The notes: generated from the letters alone by a model not told the origin. A stretch of 64,000 nucleotides of DNA from an uncultured Candidatus Poseidoniales archaeon (GCA_905182185.1 CAJJAP010000010.1:62001-126000), one strand, 5' to 3'. Counted from the stretch's first letter, positions 53,254-62,564 are shown. Program-made: numbers and translations.

Positions 53254-53553
53254 AATTAAGCACATTATGAATTGCCACCTAACAAGACATGGAATCTATA
53301 GAAGCATTGTACTCCTCCATAATGTCTTGAGGGTTTTGACAGAACCCTTGCGACACCCACGCGTGAGGTGCCTGTCGCTTCGGTACCGTTGTGGTCCTAT
53401 ACGACTACAAGGGCCCCCTTCCAACCTATCCGAGTCGCTTAGTCAGTGGTTCAAACAAAAAGTTTAGAATCTCTATAAAATCAATGAGTTCAATATAATA
53501 TTCTGTCTCGGATTTAAACAAAAAGTGATATACTAGCCTACTAGGGTAGAGTC
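53254..53553. other. 300-bp intergenic region with clustered hairpins
   Basis: Unlike its AT-rich neighbours, 53330-53440 is GC-rich and can form several stems: AGGGTT/AACCCT (about 53329-53348), GCGACA/TGTCGC (53350-53379), GTGGTC/GACTAC (53391-53408) and AAGGG/CCCTT (53409-53420). Beyond it, CTATAAAA at 53473 is a likely TATA box for the fasciclin gene. No protein frame or tRNA fits. A small RNA or a structured leader is possible. Confidence 0.5.
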
Positions 53554-55497
53554 ATGCAAATGAAAATTGTTAGCATGCTAGTAGCCTTATTTTTGTTATC
53601 AGCGGTACCACTCAATGTGGCTGCCGATGAGAACGATGACATACCGACAAATGCCATGTCCACCGGAGAACATGACTCCTTGGTCGCAGCACTTACCCAC
53701 GCTGATTTAGTGGCTACGCTTCAAGGCGACGGACCCTTCACCGTGTTCGCTCCAACCGATGCTGCGTTCACAGCGGCTGGAATAGATTTGTCAACATTTG
53801 ATACAGATGAAGAAAATGCTACTCTAGCAGATATCTTGCTGTACCATGTTTATTCTGGAGCAGTCAATGCCGCTGATGTAACAGATGGATTGACTGTAAC
53901 AATGGTCAATGGTGATGAAGCATCATTCACAGTAACAAATGGTACAGTTATGGTGGGGGATGCTACAGTAACCACTGCCGATGTAGCCTCATCTAACGGA
54001 ATTATTCACGTAATCGATAAGGTGTTAATGCCACCAGCAGATCAAACACCTCAAGGTGAGATTTGCTACAACACGGTGACCCACACAATTGTGCCAGGTT
54101 CCAATGCAACTGAATGTGAATCATACATGTATGTCGAAGATTACGAAATGAATGGTCAAAATGTTACCGGATGTTACAACTCAGTTACACATCAGCTTTC
54201 AAACGTTAGTCAAGCAATTTGTGAAGGTTACACGTGGGCCCCAGCAGTTGATATTGCCCTGACTGCAATGGCAACAGGAATACACAGTTCCCTGGTCGCT
54301 GCTTTGACTAAGGCTGACTTAGTTACAACGATTCAAGGAGATGGACCATTCACAGTATTTGCACCAACAGACCAAGCATTCACAGATGCAGGAATTGATT
54401 TGGATTCATTTACTACCGATGAAGATATTGCAACACTTACAGATATCTTGCTGTACCATGTTTATTCTGGAGCAGTCAATGCCGCTGATGTAACAGATGG
54501 ATTGACTGTAACAATGGTCAATGGTGATGAAGCATCATTCACAGTAACTGCGGAAGCGGTAATGGTGGGCGATGCTACTGTTATACTGGCTGATGTCCCT
54601 GCTAGCAATGGAGTAATCCATGTAATCGACAAGGTCCTAATGCCGCCAGTTGACCTAGTTGACATTCCAACTGTTGCTGACGGAACTGGAATCCATACAG
54701 CATTAGTAGCAGCTCTTACTAAGGCTAACTTAGTTACAACACTTCAGGGTGATGGACCATTCACAGTATTTGCACCAACAGATCAAGCATTCACTGATGC
54801 AGGAATCGATTTGGATTCATTTACTACAGATGAAGAGATTGCAGCACTTACAGATATCTTGCTGTACCATGTTTATTCTGGAGCAGTCAATGCCGCTGAT
54901 GTAACAGATGGATTGACTGTAACAATGGTCAATGGTGATGAAGCATCATTCACAGTCGCAGATGGAACAGTGATGGTTGGAGGTGCTACAGTGACAATTG
55001 CAGATGTAGCTGCTAGTAATGGTGTAATCCATGTTATTGATAAGGTATTGATGCCACCTGTAGATGTAGTATGTGATGTCACAATTGGTCTTTCTCCAAC
55101 AGGATATGCATTCTCTCCATCAGTGGTTTCTATTGAAGTTGGTCAAACTGTTTGCTGGTCATGGACCAATGCAGAAATGGAGCACAATGTTAAGGAAGTT
55201 GAAGAATATAAATCAGCTACACTTGTGGAAGGTGGGATTACTTCAGGAGCATCAAATGTTACTGTCGACTTCCATTATACATTCACAGATAATACAACAT
55301 TCAATTATGCCTGTGAACCTCATATCTCGTTAGATATGTTTGGTAAGGTAATTGTGGGAGATGGCGGCATTGAACCAATGGATGAAACTGATAACCGTAA
55401 GTCAAAAAGTACGCCAGGATTCCTTGGAGCAACAATGCTTCTAGCAACTCTAGGAGCAGTTCTTTATTCTGGAACTAGACGTTCTGAAGAGTTGTGA
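53554..55497 (+). CDS. Triple fasciclin-domain protein with blue-copper domain and membrane anchor
   Basis: 647 residues. Signal peptide, then three FAS1 domains (about 30-165, 225-365 and 367-505), each with SLVAALTxADLVxTLQGDGPFTV-like first motif, AFTxAGIDL and NGVIHVIDKVLMPP as second motif. A short Cys-containing linker separates the first and second. A plastocyanin-like cupredoxin follows (about 508-610). Its type-1 copper ligands are visible: the His in EMEHNVKE, then Cys, His and Met in YACEPHISLDM. A C-terminal helix (about 625-642) anchors it. FAS1 domains mediate adhesion; the copper site suggests electron transfer outside the cell. The three FAS1 copies share an identical DNA block. 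Confidence 0.87.
   Translation: MQMKIVSMLVALFLLSAVPLNVAADENDDIPTNAMSTGEHDSLVAALTHADLVATLQGDGPFTVFAPTDAAFTAAGIDLSTFDTDEENATLADILLYHVYSGAVNAADVTDGLTVTMVNGDEASFTVTNGTVMVGDATVTTADVASSNGIIHVIDKVLMPPADQTPQGEICYNTVTHTIVPGSNATECESYMYVEDYEMNGQNVTGCYNSVTHQLSNVSQAICEGYTWAPAVDIALTAMATGIHSSLVAALTKADLVTTIQGDGPFTVFAPTDQAFTDAGIDLDSFTTDEDIATLTDILLYHVYSGAVNAADVTDGLTVTMVNGDEASFTVTAEAVMVGDATVILADVPASNGVIHVIDKVLMPPVDLVDIPTVADGTGIHTALVAALTKANLVTTLQGDGPFTVFAPTDQAFTDAGIDLDSFTTDEEIAALTDILLYHVYSGAVNAADVTDGLTVTMVNGDEASFTVADGTVMVGGATVTIADVAASNGVIHVIDKVLMPPVDVVCDVTIGLSPTGYAFSPSVVSIEVGQTVCWSWTNAEMEHNVKEVEEYKSATLVEGGITSGASNVTVDFHYTFTDNTTFNYACEPHISLDMFGKVIVGDGGIEPMDETDNRKSKSTPGFLGATMLLATLGAVLYSGTRRSEEL
53828..53933 (+). repeat. 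106-bp exact repeat, copy 1 of 3
   Basis: Identical over 106 bases to 54440-54545 and 54851-54956, all inside the fasciclin gene. It encodes the central part of each FAS1 domain. Confidence 0.95.
54440..54545 (+). repeat. 106-bp exact repeat, copy 2 of 3
   Basis: Identical to 53828-53933 and 54851-54956, while flanking FAS1 codons differ between copies. This pattern fits gene conversion. Confidence 0.95.
54851..54956 (+). repeat. 106-bp exact repeat, copy 3 of 3
   Basis: Identical to 53828-53933 and 54440-54545. Confidence 0.95.
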
Positions 55498-55501
55498 TAT
55501 A

Positions 55502-56425
55502 TTGAACTGGAAACAAATTGTTGCTGGCACAGTAGCCTTGATACTTGTGGCAGCAGCAATATGGGTCTATTTGGTTGCATCATATGAATCTGGTTTGGGG
55601 ACCTCCAACACGATTCTTGTTAGCGATTCCAATTCTCCGACCAACAGTTCCAATGATAATAAGCTGTTAGAATTATCATTCGATACGGGTTCTGAAGACT
55701 TACTTTGGGCCTCATTAGGTATTGAGTTGGAAATTGAAGGAGCAATGCACACCTGTTCGTTTGGTGTCCAATCAAATCCAGATCAGTCGGGGGAATTGAT
55801 ATCAACTAATTTAGGAGCTGATGGACTTACATTCACAACAGTTGTTAATGCAACAGATGATGAGAAGTTCACATTTTTAGATATTGGAGAGCAAATAGAA
55901 GGTAATGAATCTAATTATTGGATGAAGTTTTCTTCTACCGATATATTCCTTGCTGACGGTGTTAAATGGTTATTTTTAGATGATGTAGATTTTAAAGAAG
56001 TTATCGAAATACCAAGTAATAATCTATCTAATAATACAGAGGATTCTCTTGACTGGTACACATATGACCTTTCAGTTCACCGAATAGACCCTAATGATGG
56101 AGTATATGTGGTTGAAAAGAATGACACGTGGTTCAAAATAAACTTTCTATCATACTATAATTCTGATGATGAGAGCCGTTTTCCAGCAATGCAGATCGCT
56201 GCCTTGAATGGCAGCGATTTTCCAGCATTAAACAATTCAGATTTAGTTGTACCTTCACCATGTATAATTCTTACAGAAGATTCGGATATTGATTATTGGA
56301 ATGCAAATGAAACAATAATTCTTGCTGAAAATGGAATTAATTTGTGTAGCCAGAGTTGTGAAATTAATGTTAAAATTAAATTTGAAACAACACCTGTTGA
56401 TGTTTCTAGAACTGAACTGGTTTAG
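55502..56425 (+). CDS. Signal-anchored extracellular protein of unknown function
   Basis: 307 residues from a TTG four bases after the fasciclin stop, so the two are probably cotranscribed. One N-terminal helix (VAGTVALILVAAAIWVYLV) anchors an Asn/Ser/Asp-rich beta-type exterior with several cysteines near the N- and C-terminal parts. No family recognised. It may assist the fasciclin-copper protein, but only gene order supports that. Confidence 0.6.
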   Translation: MNWKQIVAGTVALILVAAAIWVYLVASYESGLGTSNTILVSDSNSPTNSSNDNKLLELSFDTGSEDLLWASLGIELEIEGAMHTCSFGVQSNPDQSGELISTNLGADGLTFTTVVNATDDEKFTFLDIGEQIEGNESNYWMKFSSTDIFLADGVKWLFLDDVDFKEVIEIPSNNLSNNTEDSLDWYTYDLSVHRIDPNDGVYVVEKNDTWFKINFLSYYNSDDESRFPAMQIAALNGSDFPALNNSDLVVPSPCIILTEDSDIDYWNANETIILAENGINLCSQSCEINVKIKFETTPVDVSRTELV

Positions 56426-56440
56426 TGAAAATCCATACTA

Positions 56441-57727
56441 TTACTGATTAGAACCTACGCCTTGGTAATAGGTTTCAACCGCGTTATCCAATTCATCAAT
56501 TGCATTCGCTTCATCAATGCTTAGAGTAACTCCATCACGCCTTAATGCCTTACCATCAACCCATAAATCTAGACAATCTGCACCATTGAATACTAAATTT
56601 GCAATATGTCTATCATTATTTCTTCCAATCGGGCGCATCCTGATGTCATCTAAATTCCAAACGGCCCAATCTTGACTATCCTTGGTAGCCATTGAAAAGA
56701 TTTCAGAGGCCGGAAGTAATGTAGCGTCCCAATGGTCATGGCGTTGTACTAGACTAGCTAGTCTTGCTTCAGCCAGAATATCTAGGCCATTGCCTGAACT
56801 TGCTGCTCCATCGGTTCCAAGTCGAACATCAACCCCTGCATCTTTGAATGCCGGAAGCGAGAGAGTTCCACCACAAGCCAATTTCATATTTGATGAAGGG
56901 CAATGTACAGCAGTAGCCTCATGTTTGGCCAAAATTCTGATTTCATTTTTCTTAACCCAAGATGCATGAGCGCATATTGTCCCCTCTTGGAAGAATTCGA
57001 TAGAATCTAGGTATTCAACCGGATAAAGGCCCGTTTTAGCGTGATGTTCGGCGACTTCCTTTCTTGTTTCTGAAACATGAATATGCAATCGTGCTTTTCT
57101 TTTTGCCGCTAATTCAGATGCCTTTCTCAAAGTTTCTTCTTCACACAAATATACGGAATGAGTTGCGATTGCGTAGTCGATACGGTTTGAAGGAGAATTT
57201 TGTTGTAATAATTGATCCATTTCAGCAAGTGCTGAAGTTGCATCATCATGAGAAGGAAGGGCAAAATCGCTAACTGGGCCACCGATTAATCCTCTTAATC
57301 CAGCATCTTCTAGAACCTTTCCTGTTACACTTGGGTAGAAATACATATCAGCGGCAAATGTTGAACCAGTTCTGATCATTTCAGCAGCAGCAGCTTGCGC
57401 TCCAACACGCACATACTCCTGATTTAGTCTCGCTTCAGTAGGGAATATTGCATCACTTAACCAACGGTCAAGAGAGTAACCATCACTGAAATCTCTAGCG
57501 TTAAGTTGCATTGCTAGGTGTGTATGCCAGTTTTGTAAACTGCGAGTGATCAACCGTTTTGAACCATCAATTTGTTGTGCCACATCTTCATCACCAATTG
57601 ATTTAGACCAGCTGCCGTCGCTGTGCAGTAACACATCACCAACAAATTGTTTACCACTCTCATCGTAAAGAACAGTATTGAGATAGCGTATGCTATCATC
57701 GTGCGACATGGTTAGTGCTCGCGCCAT
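56441..57727 (-). CDS. Amidohydrolase, SAH/5'-deoxyadenosine deaminase-like
   Basis: 428 residues. The metal-dependent hydrolase ligands are present: NWHTHLAM (HxH, about 66-68), HIHVSET, ICAHASWV and the aspartate in LGTDGAASSGN. The layout is that of the MtaD/DadD/TrzN-type deaminases, which deaminate S-adenosylhomocysteine, methylthioadenosine or 5'-deoxyadenosine in archaea. A role in clearing 5'-deoxyadenosine from radical SAM reactions (such as RaSEA here) would fit but is not shown. It lies downstream of the phosphoglycerate kinase, same strand, 50 bases apart. Confidence 0.82.
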   Translation of the reverse strand: MARALTMSHDDSIRYLNTVLYDESGKQFVGDVLLHSDGSWSKSIGDEDVAQQIDGSKRLITRSLQNWHTHLAMQLNARDFSDGYSLDRWLSDAIFPTEARLNQEYVRVGAQAAAAEMIRTGSTFAADMYFYPSVTGKVLEDAGLRGLIGGPVSDFALPSHDDATSALAEMDQLLQQNSPSNRIDYAIATHSVYLCEEETLRKASELAAKRKARLHIHVSETRKEVAEHHAKTGLYPVEYLDSIEFFQEGTICAHASWVKKNEIRILAKHEATAVHCPSSNMKLACGGTLSLPAFKDAGVDVRLGTDGAASSGNGLDILAEARLASLVQRHDHWDATLLPASEIFSMATKDSQDWAVWNLDDIRMRPIGRNNDRHIANLVFNGADCLDLWVDGKALRRDGVTLSIDEANAIDELDNAVETYYQGVGSNQ

Positions 57728-57779
57728 TCATTGAAGAATACTAGCCTCTAATCAGGATAACAATAAATGAAATTAGTAT

Positions 57780-59042
57780 TCATTCATTGTCCACTGGTTT
57801 AATAATTTCAACTGCGAATTGTTTTGCACTCGCTTCTAGGCTCGCGATTCCAGGTAAAGTGCGCCCTGCAATATAATTCAATGAAGCACCACCGCCGGTA
57901 GAAACATGGTCCATTTTATCGGCTAATCCGCGTTTAACAACGAGTGTTGCAGTATGACCGCCACCCATGACAGTATAGCCCTCTGCTTCAGCACAAGCAT
58001 TGAGGATTTCAATCGTCCCCAATGAAAAATCTACCAGTTCAAATACTCCGGCAGGGCCGTTTAGAATAATTGTACCAGCCTTTTTAATTGCAGCAGAAAT
58101 AGCCATTGTCGATTGAATCCCCAAATCGATTAGTGGTGCTTCAACCGGTAAATCGGCAAGGAATAAATCAACCCTATTATCCTCGATATTGGCAGCCAAG
58201 TCAACTGGTAGGTGGATTTGTTGTGGAAAATCATTGAGTAATGATTTGGCGGTCTCAACTGTTGAATGATAGTTATCGCCTAATTCATTGACTAGGAAAT
58301 TATGATTTAATTCACCGATATTGACTCCTGATAATTCAACCATCATATTGGCAACTCCACCAGTTACCCAAACACTGTCAGCAATACCTTTGCGTAGCAT
58401 ATTGTCCGCGACAGTAACAGAGTCATCGACCTTGATACCACCGAGTATGACCACACAAGGTCGCTGCGGGTTTTCTAATGCAGAATCTAATTTACGGATT
58501 TCACGACCCATTAATTCACCTGCAACACATGGTATCTCGTGAGTAAATCCAGTGATAGAAGCAGTTGAGCGATGAGCGCATGCAAAAGCATCATTAACAA
58601 ATATATCAGCAATCCCTGATAACGCTTGGACCATTTTTGTCTTTGACATTGCTGCAAAGTCGCCCGTGGCAGAAATCTCTTGTTCATCCATTCGCACATT
58701 GTTGAGCATCAAGATCTGCCCATTTTGTAATTGTTCTATTGCTTCCATTGCCTTTTCACCATAGATATCATCTACCCATTTAATTTGTCGACCTAGTAAT
58801 CTGCCTAGTTCTCGAGAATGGCCTAAAGTACTGGTGAAGTCTCTTTTTCCAGGTCTGGATTGGTGGGCAAGAATAATCACTTTGGCCTTAGAAAGACGAT
58901 TCAAAGTTGGCAAAATCGCCTTTATTCTTGTATCGTCGAGAAAAGTGTTGGTGGCAGGAGCCATTGGGCTGTTAATATCGACGCGAACAAGGACAGTCTT
59001 GCCCTCAACGTTGACATTATCCAAGGTTAGAACCCTTGCCAT
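57780..59042 (-). CDS. pgk: Phosphoglycerate kinase
   Basis: 420 residues. VLVRVDINSPMAP, HQSRPGKRDFTSTLGHS, VNDAFACAHRSTASITGF, the hinge-region ILGGIKVDDS, NGPAGVFEL and the C-terminal VMGGGHTATLV are the family motifs. GGGA(S)L near the end is the nucleotide site. It interconverts 1,3-bisphosphoglycerate and 3-phosphoglycerate with ATP in glycolysis and gluconeogenesis. Start ATG 59042; the upstream 160-base gap serves the divergent methyltransferase gene. Confidence 0.96.
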   Translation of the reverse strand: MARVLTLDNVNVEGKTVLVRVDINSPMAPATNTFLDDTRIKAILPTLNRLSKAKVIILAHQSRPGKRDFTSTLGHSRELGRLLGRQIKWVDDIYGEKAMEAIEQLQNGQILMLNNVRMDEQEISATGDFAAMSKTKMVQALSGIADIFVNDAFACAHRSTASITGFTHEIPCVAGELMGREIRKLDSALENPQRPCVVILGGIKVDDSVTVADNMLRKGIADSVWVTGGVANMMVELSGVNIGELNHNFLVNELGDNYHSTVETAKSLLNDFPQQIHLPVDLAANIEDNRVDLFLADLPVEAPLIDLGIQSTMAISAAIKKAGTIILNGPAGVFELVDFSLGTIEILNACAEAEGYTVMGGGHTATLVVKRGLADKMDHVSTGGGASLNYIAGRTLPGIASLEASAKQFAVEIIKPVDNE

Positions 59043-59206
59043 CAGTTCACTCCAACAGCCGCCGGTTTTTGTATTCCTCGGCTAAAAACTCAACATTATT
59101 CATCTAAATTGTGTTTAGTGGCCATGCCGATTAGGTCTCAAAGCGCGCGCCTTCAACTGCACAATAACGCGAAAGGTGAAATAGGCTTCAAAACCGCTAA
59201 CATTTG

Positions 59207-60163
59207 ATGGGGCGCGAAACATCAGAGCAAGATGGTGTACTGGACGGTGCACGACGTCGCGCTGGTACGGCTACCTCATCCTTCGGAGTGTCAAAACGAG
59301 AAGGACACGATGCTTCTATCTATTATGGAAGTAGATTGAACGAAGGCCAAGTCTCATCAAGAGAAGTAGGTCCAGAGAACCAACTACCACCCACTAGTGC
59401 TAACAAAGTCGTTTGTGGTGATTCACGGGCTCTAGACCTACCAGATAATTGCGTTCAATTGGTTGTAACTTCACCCCCATACAATGCCAGTAAATCCTAT
59501 GATGAGGATTTGAGTCTAGCAGAATATTTACAGTTGCTATTCGATGTCTTCCAAGAATGCTACAGGGTATTAGCACCTGGAGGGAGAATGGTTGTAAACG
59601 TTGCAAATCTTGGAAGGAAACCGTATATTCCGTTATCCAGCCATGTCAACTTGATGATGAATCAAATTGGTTTTTTGATGCGGGGAGAAGTGATTTGGGA
59701 TAAATCTGCAAGCGCTGGTTCTTCTTGTGCATGGGGCTCATTCCAAAGTGCAAGTAACCCCTGTCTAAGGGATATTCATGAATATTTACTAATTTTTAGC
59801 AAGGGTGATTACAAATTACCACGTGATAAAAAGCAAAGAGAACAAGGTAGAATTGATACAATTTCACGCGAAGATTTTGTAAAGCACACAAAATCAATTT
59901 GGAGTTTTGCAACAGAACGGGCGAGTAGAGTTAACCATCCAGCTCCTTTCCCAGTTGAACTACCAAAACGATGTATCGAGATGTACAGTTTTGTCGGAGA
60001 TGTAGTATTAGACCCGTTTAATGGGTCAGGCTCCACCTGCGTGGCTGCAAAAATGACCGGTAGAACTTACATCGGAATCGATCTATCTGAAGAATACTGT
60101 GAAATCGCACAACAGAGAATTGATCAGGCTGAAGAGATTGTTATCTCTGAAATACAATCTTAA
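59207..60163 (+). CDS. Orphan DNA methyltransferase (N4-cytosine/N6-adenine type)
   Basis: 318 residues from ATG 59207. The first 65 or so residues are polar and low-complexity. Motif IV is VVTSPPYN (about 86-93), and motif [10 protein letters not shown], is at 269-277, followed by [11 protein letters not shown]. The order IV before I is that of beta-class exocyclic amino methyltransferases; TSPPYN is usual for N4-cytosine enzymes. No restriction nuclease or other restriction-modification gene is adjacent, so it is likely a solitary regulatory or housekeeping methylase. The recognition site cannot be read from sequence. Confidence 0.88.
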   Translation: MGRETSEQDGVLDGARRRAGTATSSFGVSKREGHDASIYYGSRLNEGQVSSREVGPENQLPPTSANKVVCGDSRALDLPDNCVQLVVTSPPYNASKSYDEDLSLAEYLQLLFDVFQECYRVLAPGGRMVVNVANLGRKPYIPLSSHVNLMMNQIGFLMRGEVIWDKSASAGSSCAWGSFQSASNPCLRDIHEYLLIFSKGDYKLPRDKKQREQGRIDTISREDFVKHTKSIWSFATERASRVNHPAPFPVELPKRCIEMYSFVGDVVLDPFNGSGSTCVAAKMTGRTYIGIDLSEEYCEIAQQRIDQAEEIVISEIQS

Positions 60164-60222
60164 GTCGTTTTTGAACATTTTCTCAAGCGGAGTCATTTTG
60201 AACGGATGGCTTGTCCAATGAC

Positions 60223-61500
60223 ATGATGACAACTTGGTCCGAAGCCGATATCGTTGGCCCAGAGGGCGAAGATTGGCGCGTACCTGTAACCGAATTAGAG
60301 GCCCGCCTAAATCTTCTATCATCTCTCTTGGCCGAAGCGGGTATTGGCGGAGCGATAATTCAACATCCGGTTGATTTGTATTATTATGCGGGAGGCAGAC
60401 AAAATGGCTCACTTTTCGTACCAGCCAAAGGAACCACCGCAACTTGTGAATTGGGCGGAGATGGTCCAACCTTCTTCGTTCGCCGTTCATTGAGGAGAGC
60501 TATTTTCGAAGCGGGTGGCGATGATGCCCCACTGAATGTGTGTTCTTTCCCTTCAATGCAAGGATTCGCCCAGCACCTAAAGGACATGGGGGCACAAGGC
60601 TCAATCGGTCTACAGCACGGAGAAATACCGGCTTCAATTTACATGTTTTTCAATGATAAATTATCTCTCTTTGGGCAATGTCCAGACATAACAGCAATGG
60701 TTCACGGGCAAAGAGAAATCAAGTCTGCATGGGAGATTGAAATGTTGGACGCCGGTGCGGTAATCCAATTAAAAATGTTTGATGCCGTTGCTGAAGTTGG
60801 TGCTGAAGGAGTTACTGAGTTGGAACTAGTTGCAGCGGCCGAGGCTGTCAGCCGCGCAGAAGGATACGGTGGTTCAGTACAGATGCGCCGCTTTCCAATG
60901 CAATGCGATAGAGGCGTGATCATCGCTGGCCGTGCTGGAGGAATTCCATCTTTCTTTGATTCGGCATTAGGCGGAGTCGGAGCCCATCCTCTCTCCAGCA
61001 TGGGGAGTGGTTTCAACAAAATCAAAGCCAATGAAACAGTTCTAGTAGATTTATTACATATTCACCGCGGTTATGTTGTTGATGCCACTAGAATGTTTGT
61101 AGCAGGGCGTTTAGATGAGAAATGGAATTCACGGCTTGAGGACATATTGGCGGTCAAAGACACGGTAGTCGATGTTTTAGGCTCAGGCGAGACCTGTCAA
61201 CAAGCATGGAGACAAGGGCTCGCATTAGCAGATGAGTTTGGCCATAAAGATAACCTGATGGGAATGAATCCTGATCAAAGTAAATTCCTTGGCCACTCTG
61301 TGGGATTACAATTGGATGAAACGCCAGTGGTTGCAGAAGGGTTTGATAGGCCGCTACCGATTGGTGGCACTATGGCAATAGAACCTAAATTAGTATATTC
61401 AGATGGAAGTATCGGTAGTGAAGATACATGGATAAGGGACGAAGATGGAATGCGTCCTATTACAGCAGATAAGGTAATTCCATGGTTAACGGAGTGGTAA
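60223..61500 (+). CDS. M24-family metallopeptidase (Xaa-Pro aminopeptidase-like)
   Basis: About 425 residues; starts at ATG 60223 or 60226, with an in-frame TTG at 60211. An N-terminal creatinase-like domain (about 1-160) precedes the pita-bread domain. The five dinuclear metal ligands appear intact: two Asp in VDLLHIHRGYVVDATRMF, His in LGHSVGLQLDE, Glu in AIEPKLVY and Glu in GSEDTW. Such enzymes remove N-terminal residues before proline or hydrolyse creatine-like substrates. It follows the methyltransferase by about 60 bases, and the next gene starts two bases after its stop. Confidence 0.87.
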   Translation: MMTTWSEADIVGPEGEDWRVPVTELEARLNLLSSLLAEAGIGGAIIQHPVDLYYYAGGRQNGSLFVPAKGTTATCELGGDGPTFFVRRSLRRAIFEAGGDDAPLNVCSFPSMQGFAQHLKDMGAQGSIGLQHGEIPASIYMFFNDKLSLFGQCPDITAMVHGQREIKSAWEIEMLDAGAVIQLKMFDAVAEVGAEGVTELELVAAAEAVSRAEGYGGSVQMRRFPMQCDRGVIIAGRAGGIPSFFDSALGGVGAHPLSSMGSGFNKIKANETVLVDLLHIHRGYVVDATRMFVAGRLDEKWNSRLEDILAVKDTVVDVLGSGETCQQAWRQGLALADEFGHKDNLMGMNPDQSKFLGHSVGLQLDETPVVAEGFDRPLPIGGTMAIEPKLVYSDGSIGSEDTWIRDEDGMRPITADKVIPWLTEW

Positions 61501-61502
61501 TA

Positions 61503-61769
61503 ATGGGACAAACAACAAATGATAATGATGATTTCACAGAAAAGCAACAAGATTGGGACGAGTCCGACGTTGGTAAGCGTATTATCAAGCGCGTGACAAT
61601 TAATGGAACATACTTAAACGAATTAATTGTACATGTATTCTGCCGATTCTGCGGAGCAGAATTCATTGGACCGAGTAGAGAAGCCGGTGGCTTTCTCGGA
61701 GGGCATGAGTGTCTCCATTCTTGGGAAATAGCACAAGAAATGAACAGGGAAGACGGATTAACTGAATAA
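61503..61769 (+). CDS. Small zinc-binding protein, unknown
   Basis: 88 residues from ATG 61503. An acidic N-terminus precedes a short beta segment, then FCRFCGAEF and GGHECLHSW, giving a CxxC plus HxCxH set that should hold one zinc. It starts two bases after the M24 peptidase stop, so the two are one transcript. It meets the histone-like gene tail to tail with no gap. Family not recognised. Confidence 0.65.
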   Translation: MGQTTNDNDDFTEKQQDWDESDVGKRIIKRVTINGTYLNELIVHVFCRFCGAEFIGPSREAGGFLGGHECLHSWEIAQEMNREDGLTE

Positions 61770-62564
61770 TCATTCAAACGGGTCAATCTGGACGATTTGT
61801 TCCAGATCGATTCGCTTCAATCCAGCTTCACGCGCTACGTGTGCTGCCTTGGCTAGCATATTTCTCATCCAACCCAGAGACATCAAAGTCTTCATTTTAT
61901 TAATAGATTCAATGAATTGAACCGGGTTTCCACCTAATTGGGCATGTCTTCTTATATTCGCTTCTAAATCTTCAACGATTAGATAATATGTATCGACCAA
62001 TTCATCTACCGCATCATTGGTAACAGGCATCTTAGCGTGTGTTTTGGCTAGTGCCATTAAAGAAGAATGGGTCAAAACACCGCCACCCTGGGATATTGTA
62101 AACTCTTCAGTTTCAACGTGTGGGGTAACTTCAATCGAGTCTGAATCTTCTTCACTAAGCCCCAGTCCGGAAATCGCAATTTCTAGATGTCTCGGCTTTA
62201 TCGTAGCTACACGGTCCTTTGCAGCCGCAGCCTCTGCGTGCTTTATCAGAGTTGAAATATGGGTCTCAACCTGTTCTATACCCGCTTGAACAGCCGCTGA
62301 ACCTACCGATTCGATACTCCCTAACTGCCCTATCATCAATTCCCGAGTTCTATTGTAATTCAATCGTGTCCGTTTTGGGTCATCCAATGTTTTTCTCTCA
62401 GGGTCTTGAGTCAATGTTTCTGATTCCATCAGAGGGACGATACGAGCGATTTCATCACATGAAAGTTCAACCAAAGTTTTTTTGACTTCACCGGATAATC
62501 TCATGTCTGTAAAATTGCTTGCGACTGCACCAATGTGTCCCGACGAGTATGGCTTGGCTGGCAT
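61770..62564 (-). CDS. Divergent tandem histone-fold protein
   Basis: 264 residues from ATG 62564 (the frame is open to 62630). Two regions have the pattern of histone-fold helix 2, loop and helix 3: VETHISTLIKHAEAAAAKDR then VATIKPRHLEIAI (about 115-150), and a second ending AKAAHVAREAGLKRIDLEQI (about 238-257). The KDRVATIKPRHLEIA and AGLKRIDLEQI stretches match the archaeal A-GRKTIKAEDIELA segment, which contacts DNA in histones. Helix 1 of each unit is less clear. A two-unit protein with long insertions and acidic segments is unlike normal archaeal histones of about 65 residues. The call is inference from motif pattern. Confidence 0.55.
   Translation of the reverse strand: MPAKPYSSGHIGAVASNFTDMRLSGEVKKTLVELSCDEIARIVPLMESETLTQDPERKTLDDPKRTRLNYNRTRELMIGQLGSIESVGSAAVQAGIEQVETHISTLIKHAEAAAAKDRVATIKPRHLEIAISGLGLSEEDSDSIEVTPHVETEEFTISQGGGVLTHSSLMALAKTHAKMPVTNDAVDELVDTYYLIVEDLEANIRRHAQLGGNPVQFIESINKMKTLMSLGWMRNMLAKAAHVAREAGLKRIDLEQIVQIDPFE

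Noticed and set aside
53391-53460. tRNA-like element ending GTGGTTCAAAC
   Set aside because: It resembles a T arm, but no acceptor stem, D arm or anticodon stem can be paired around it.
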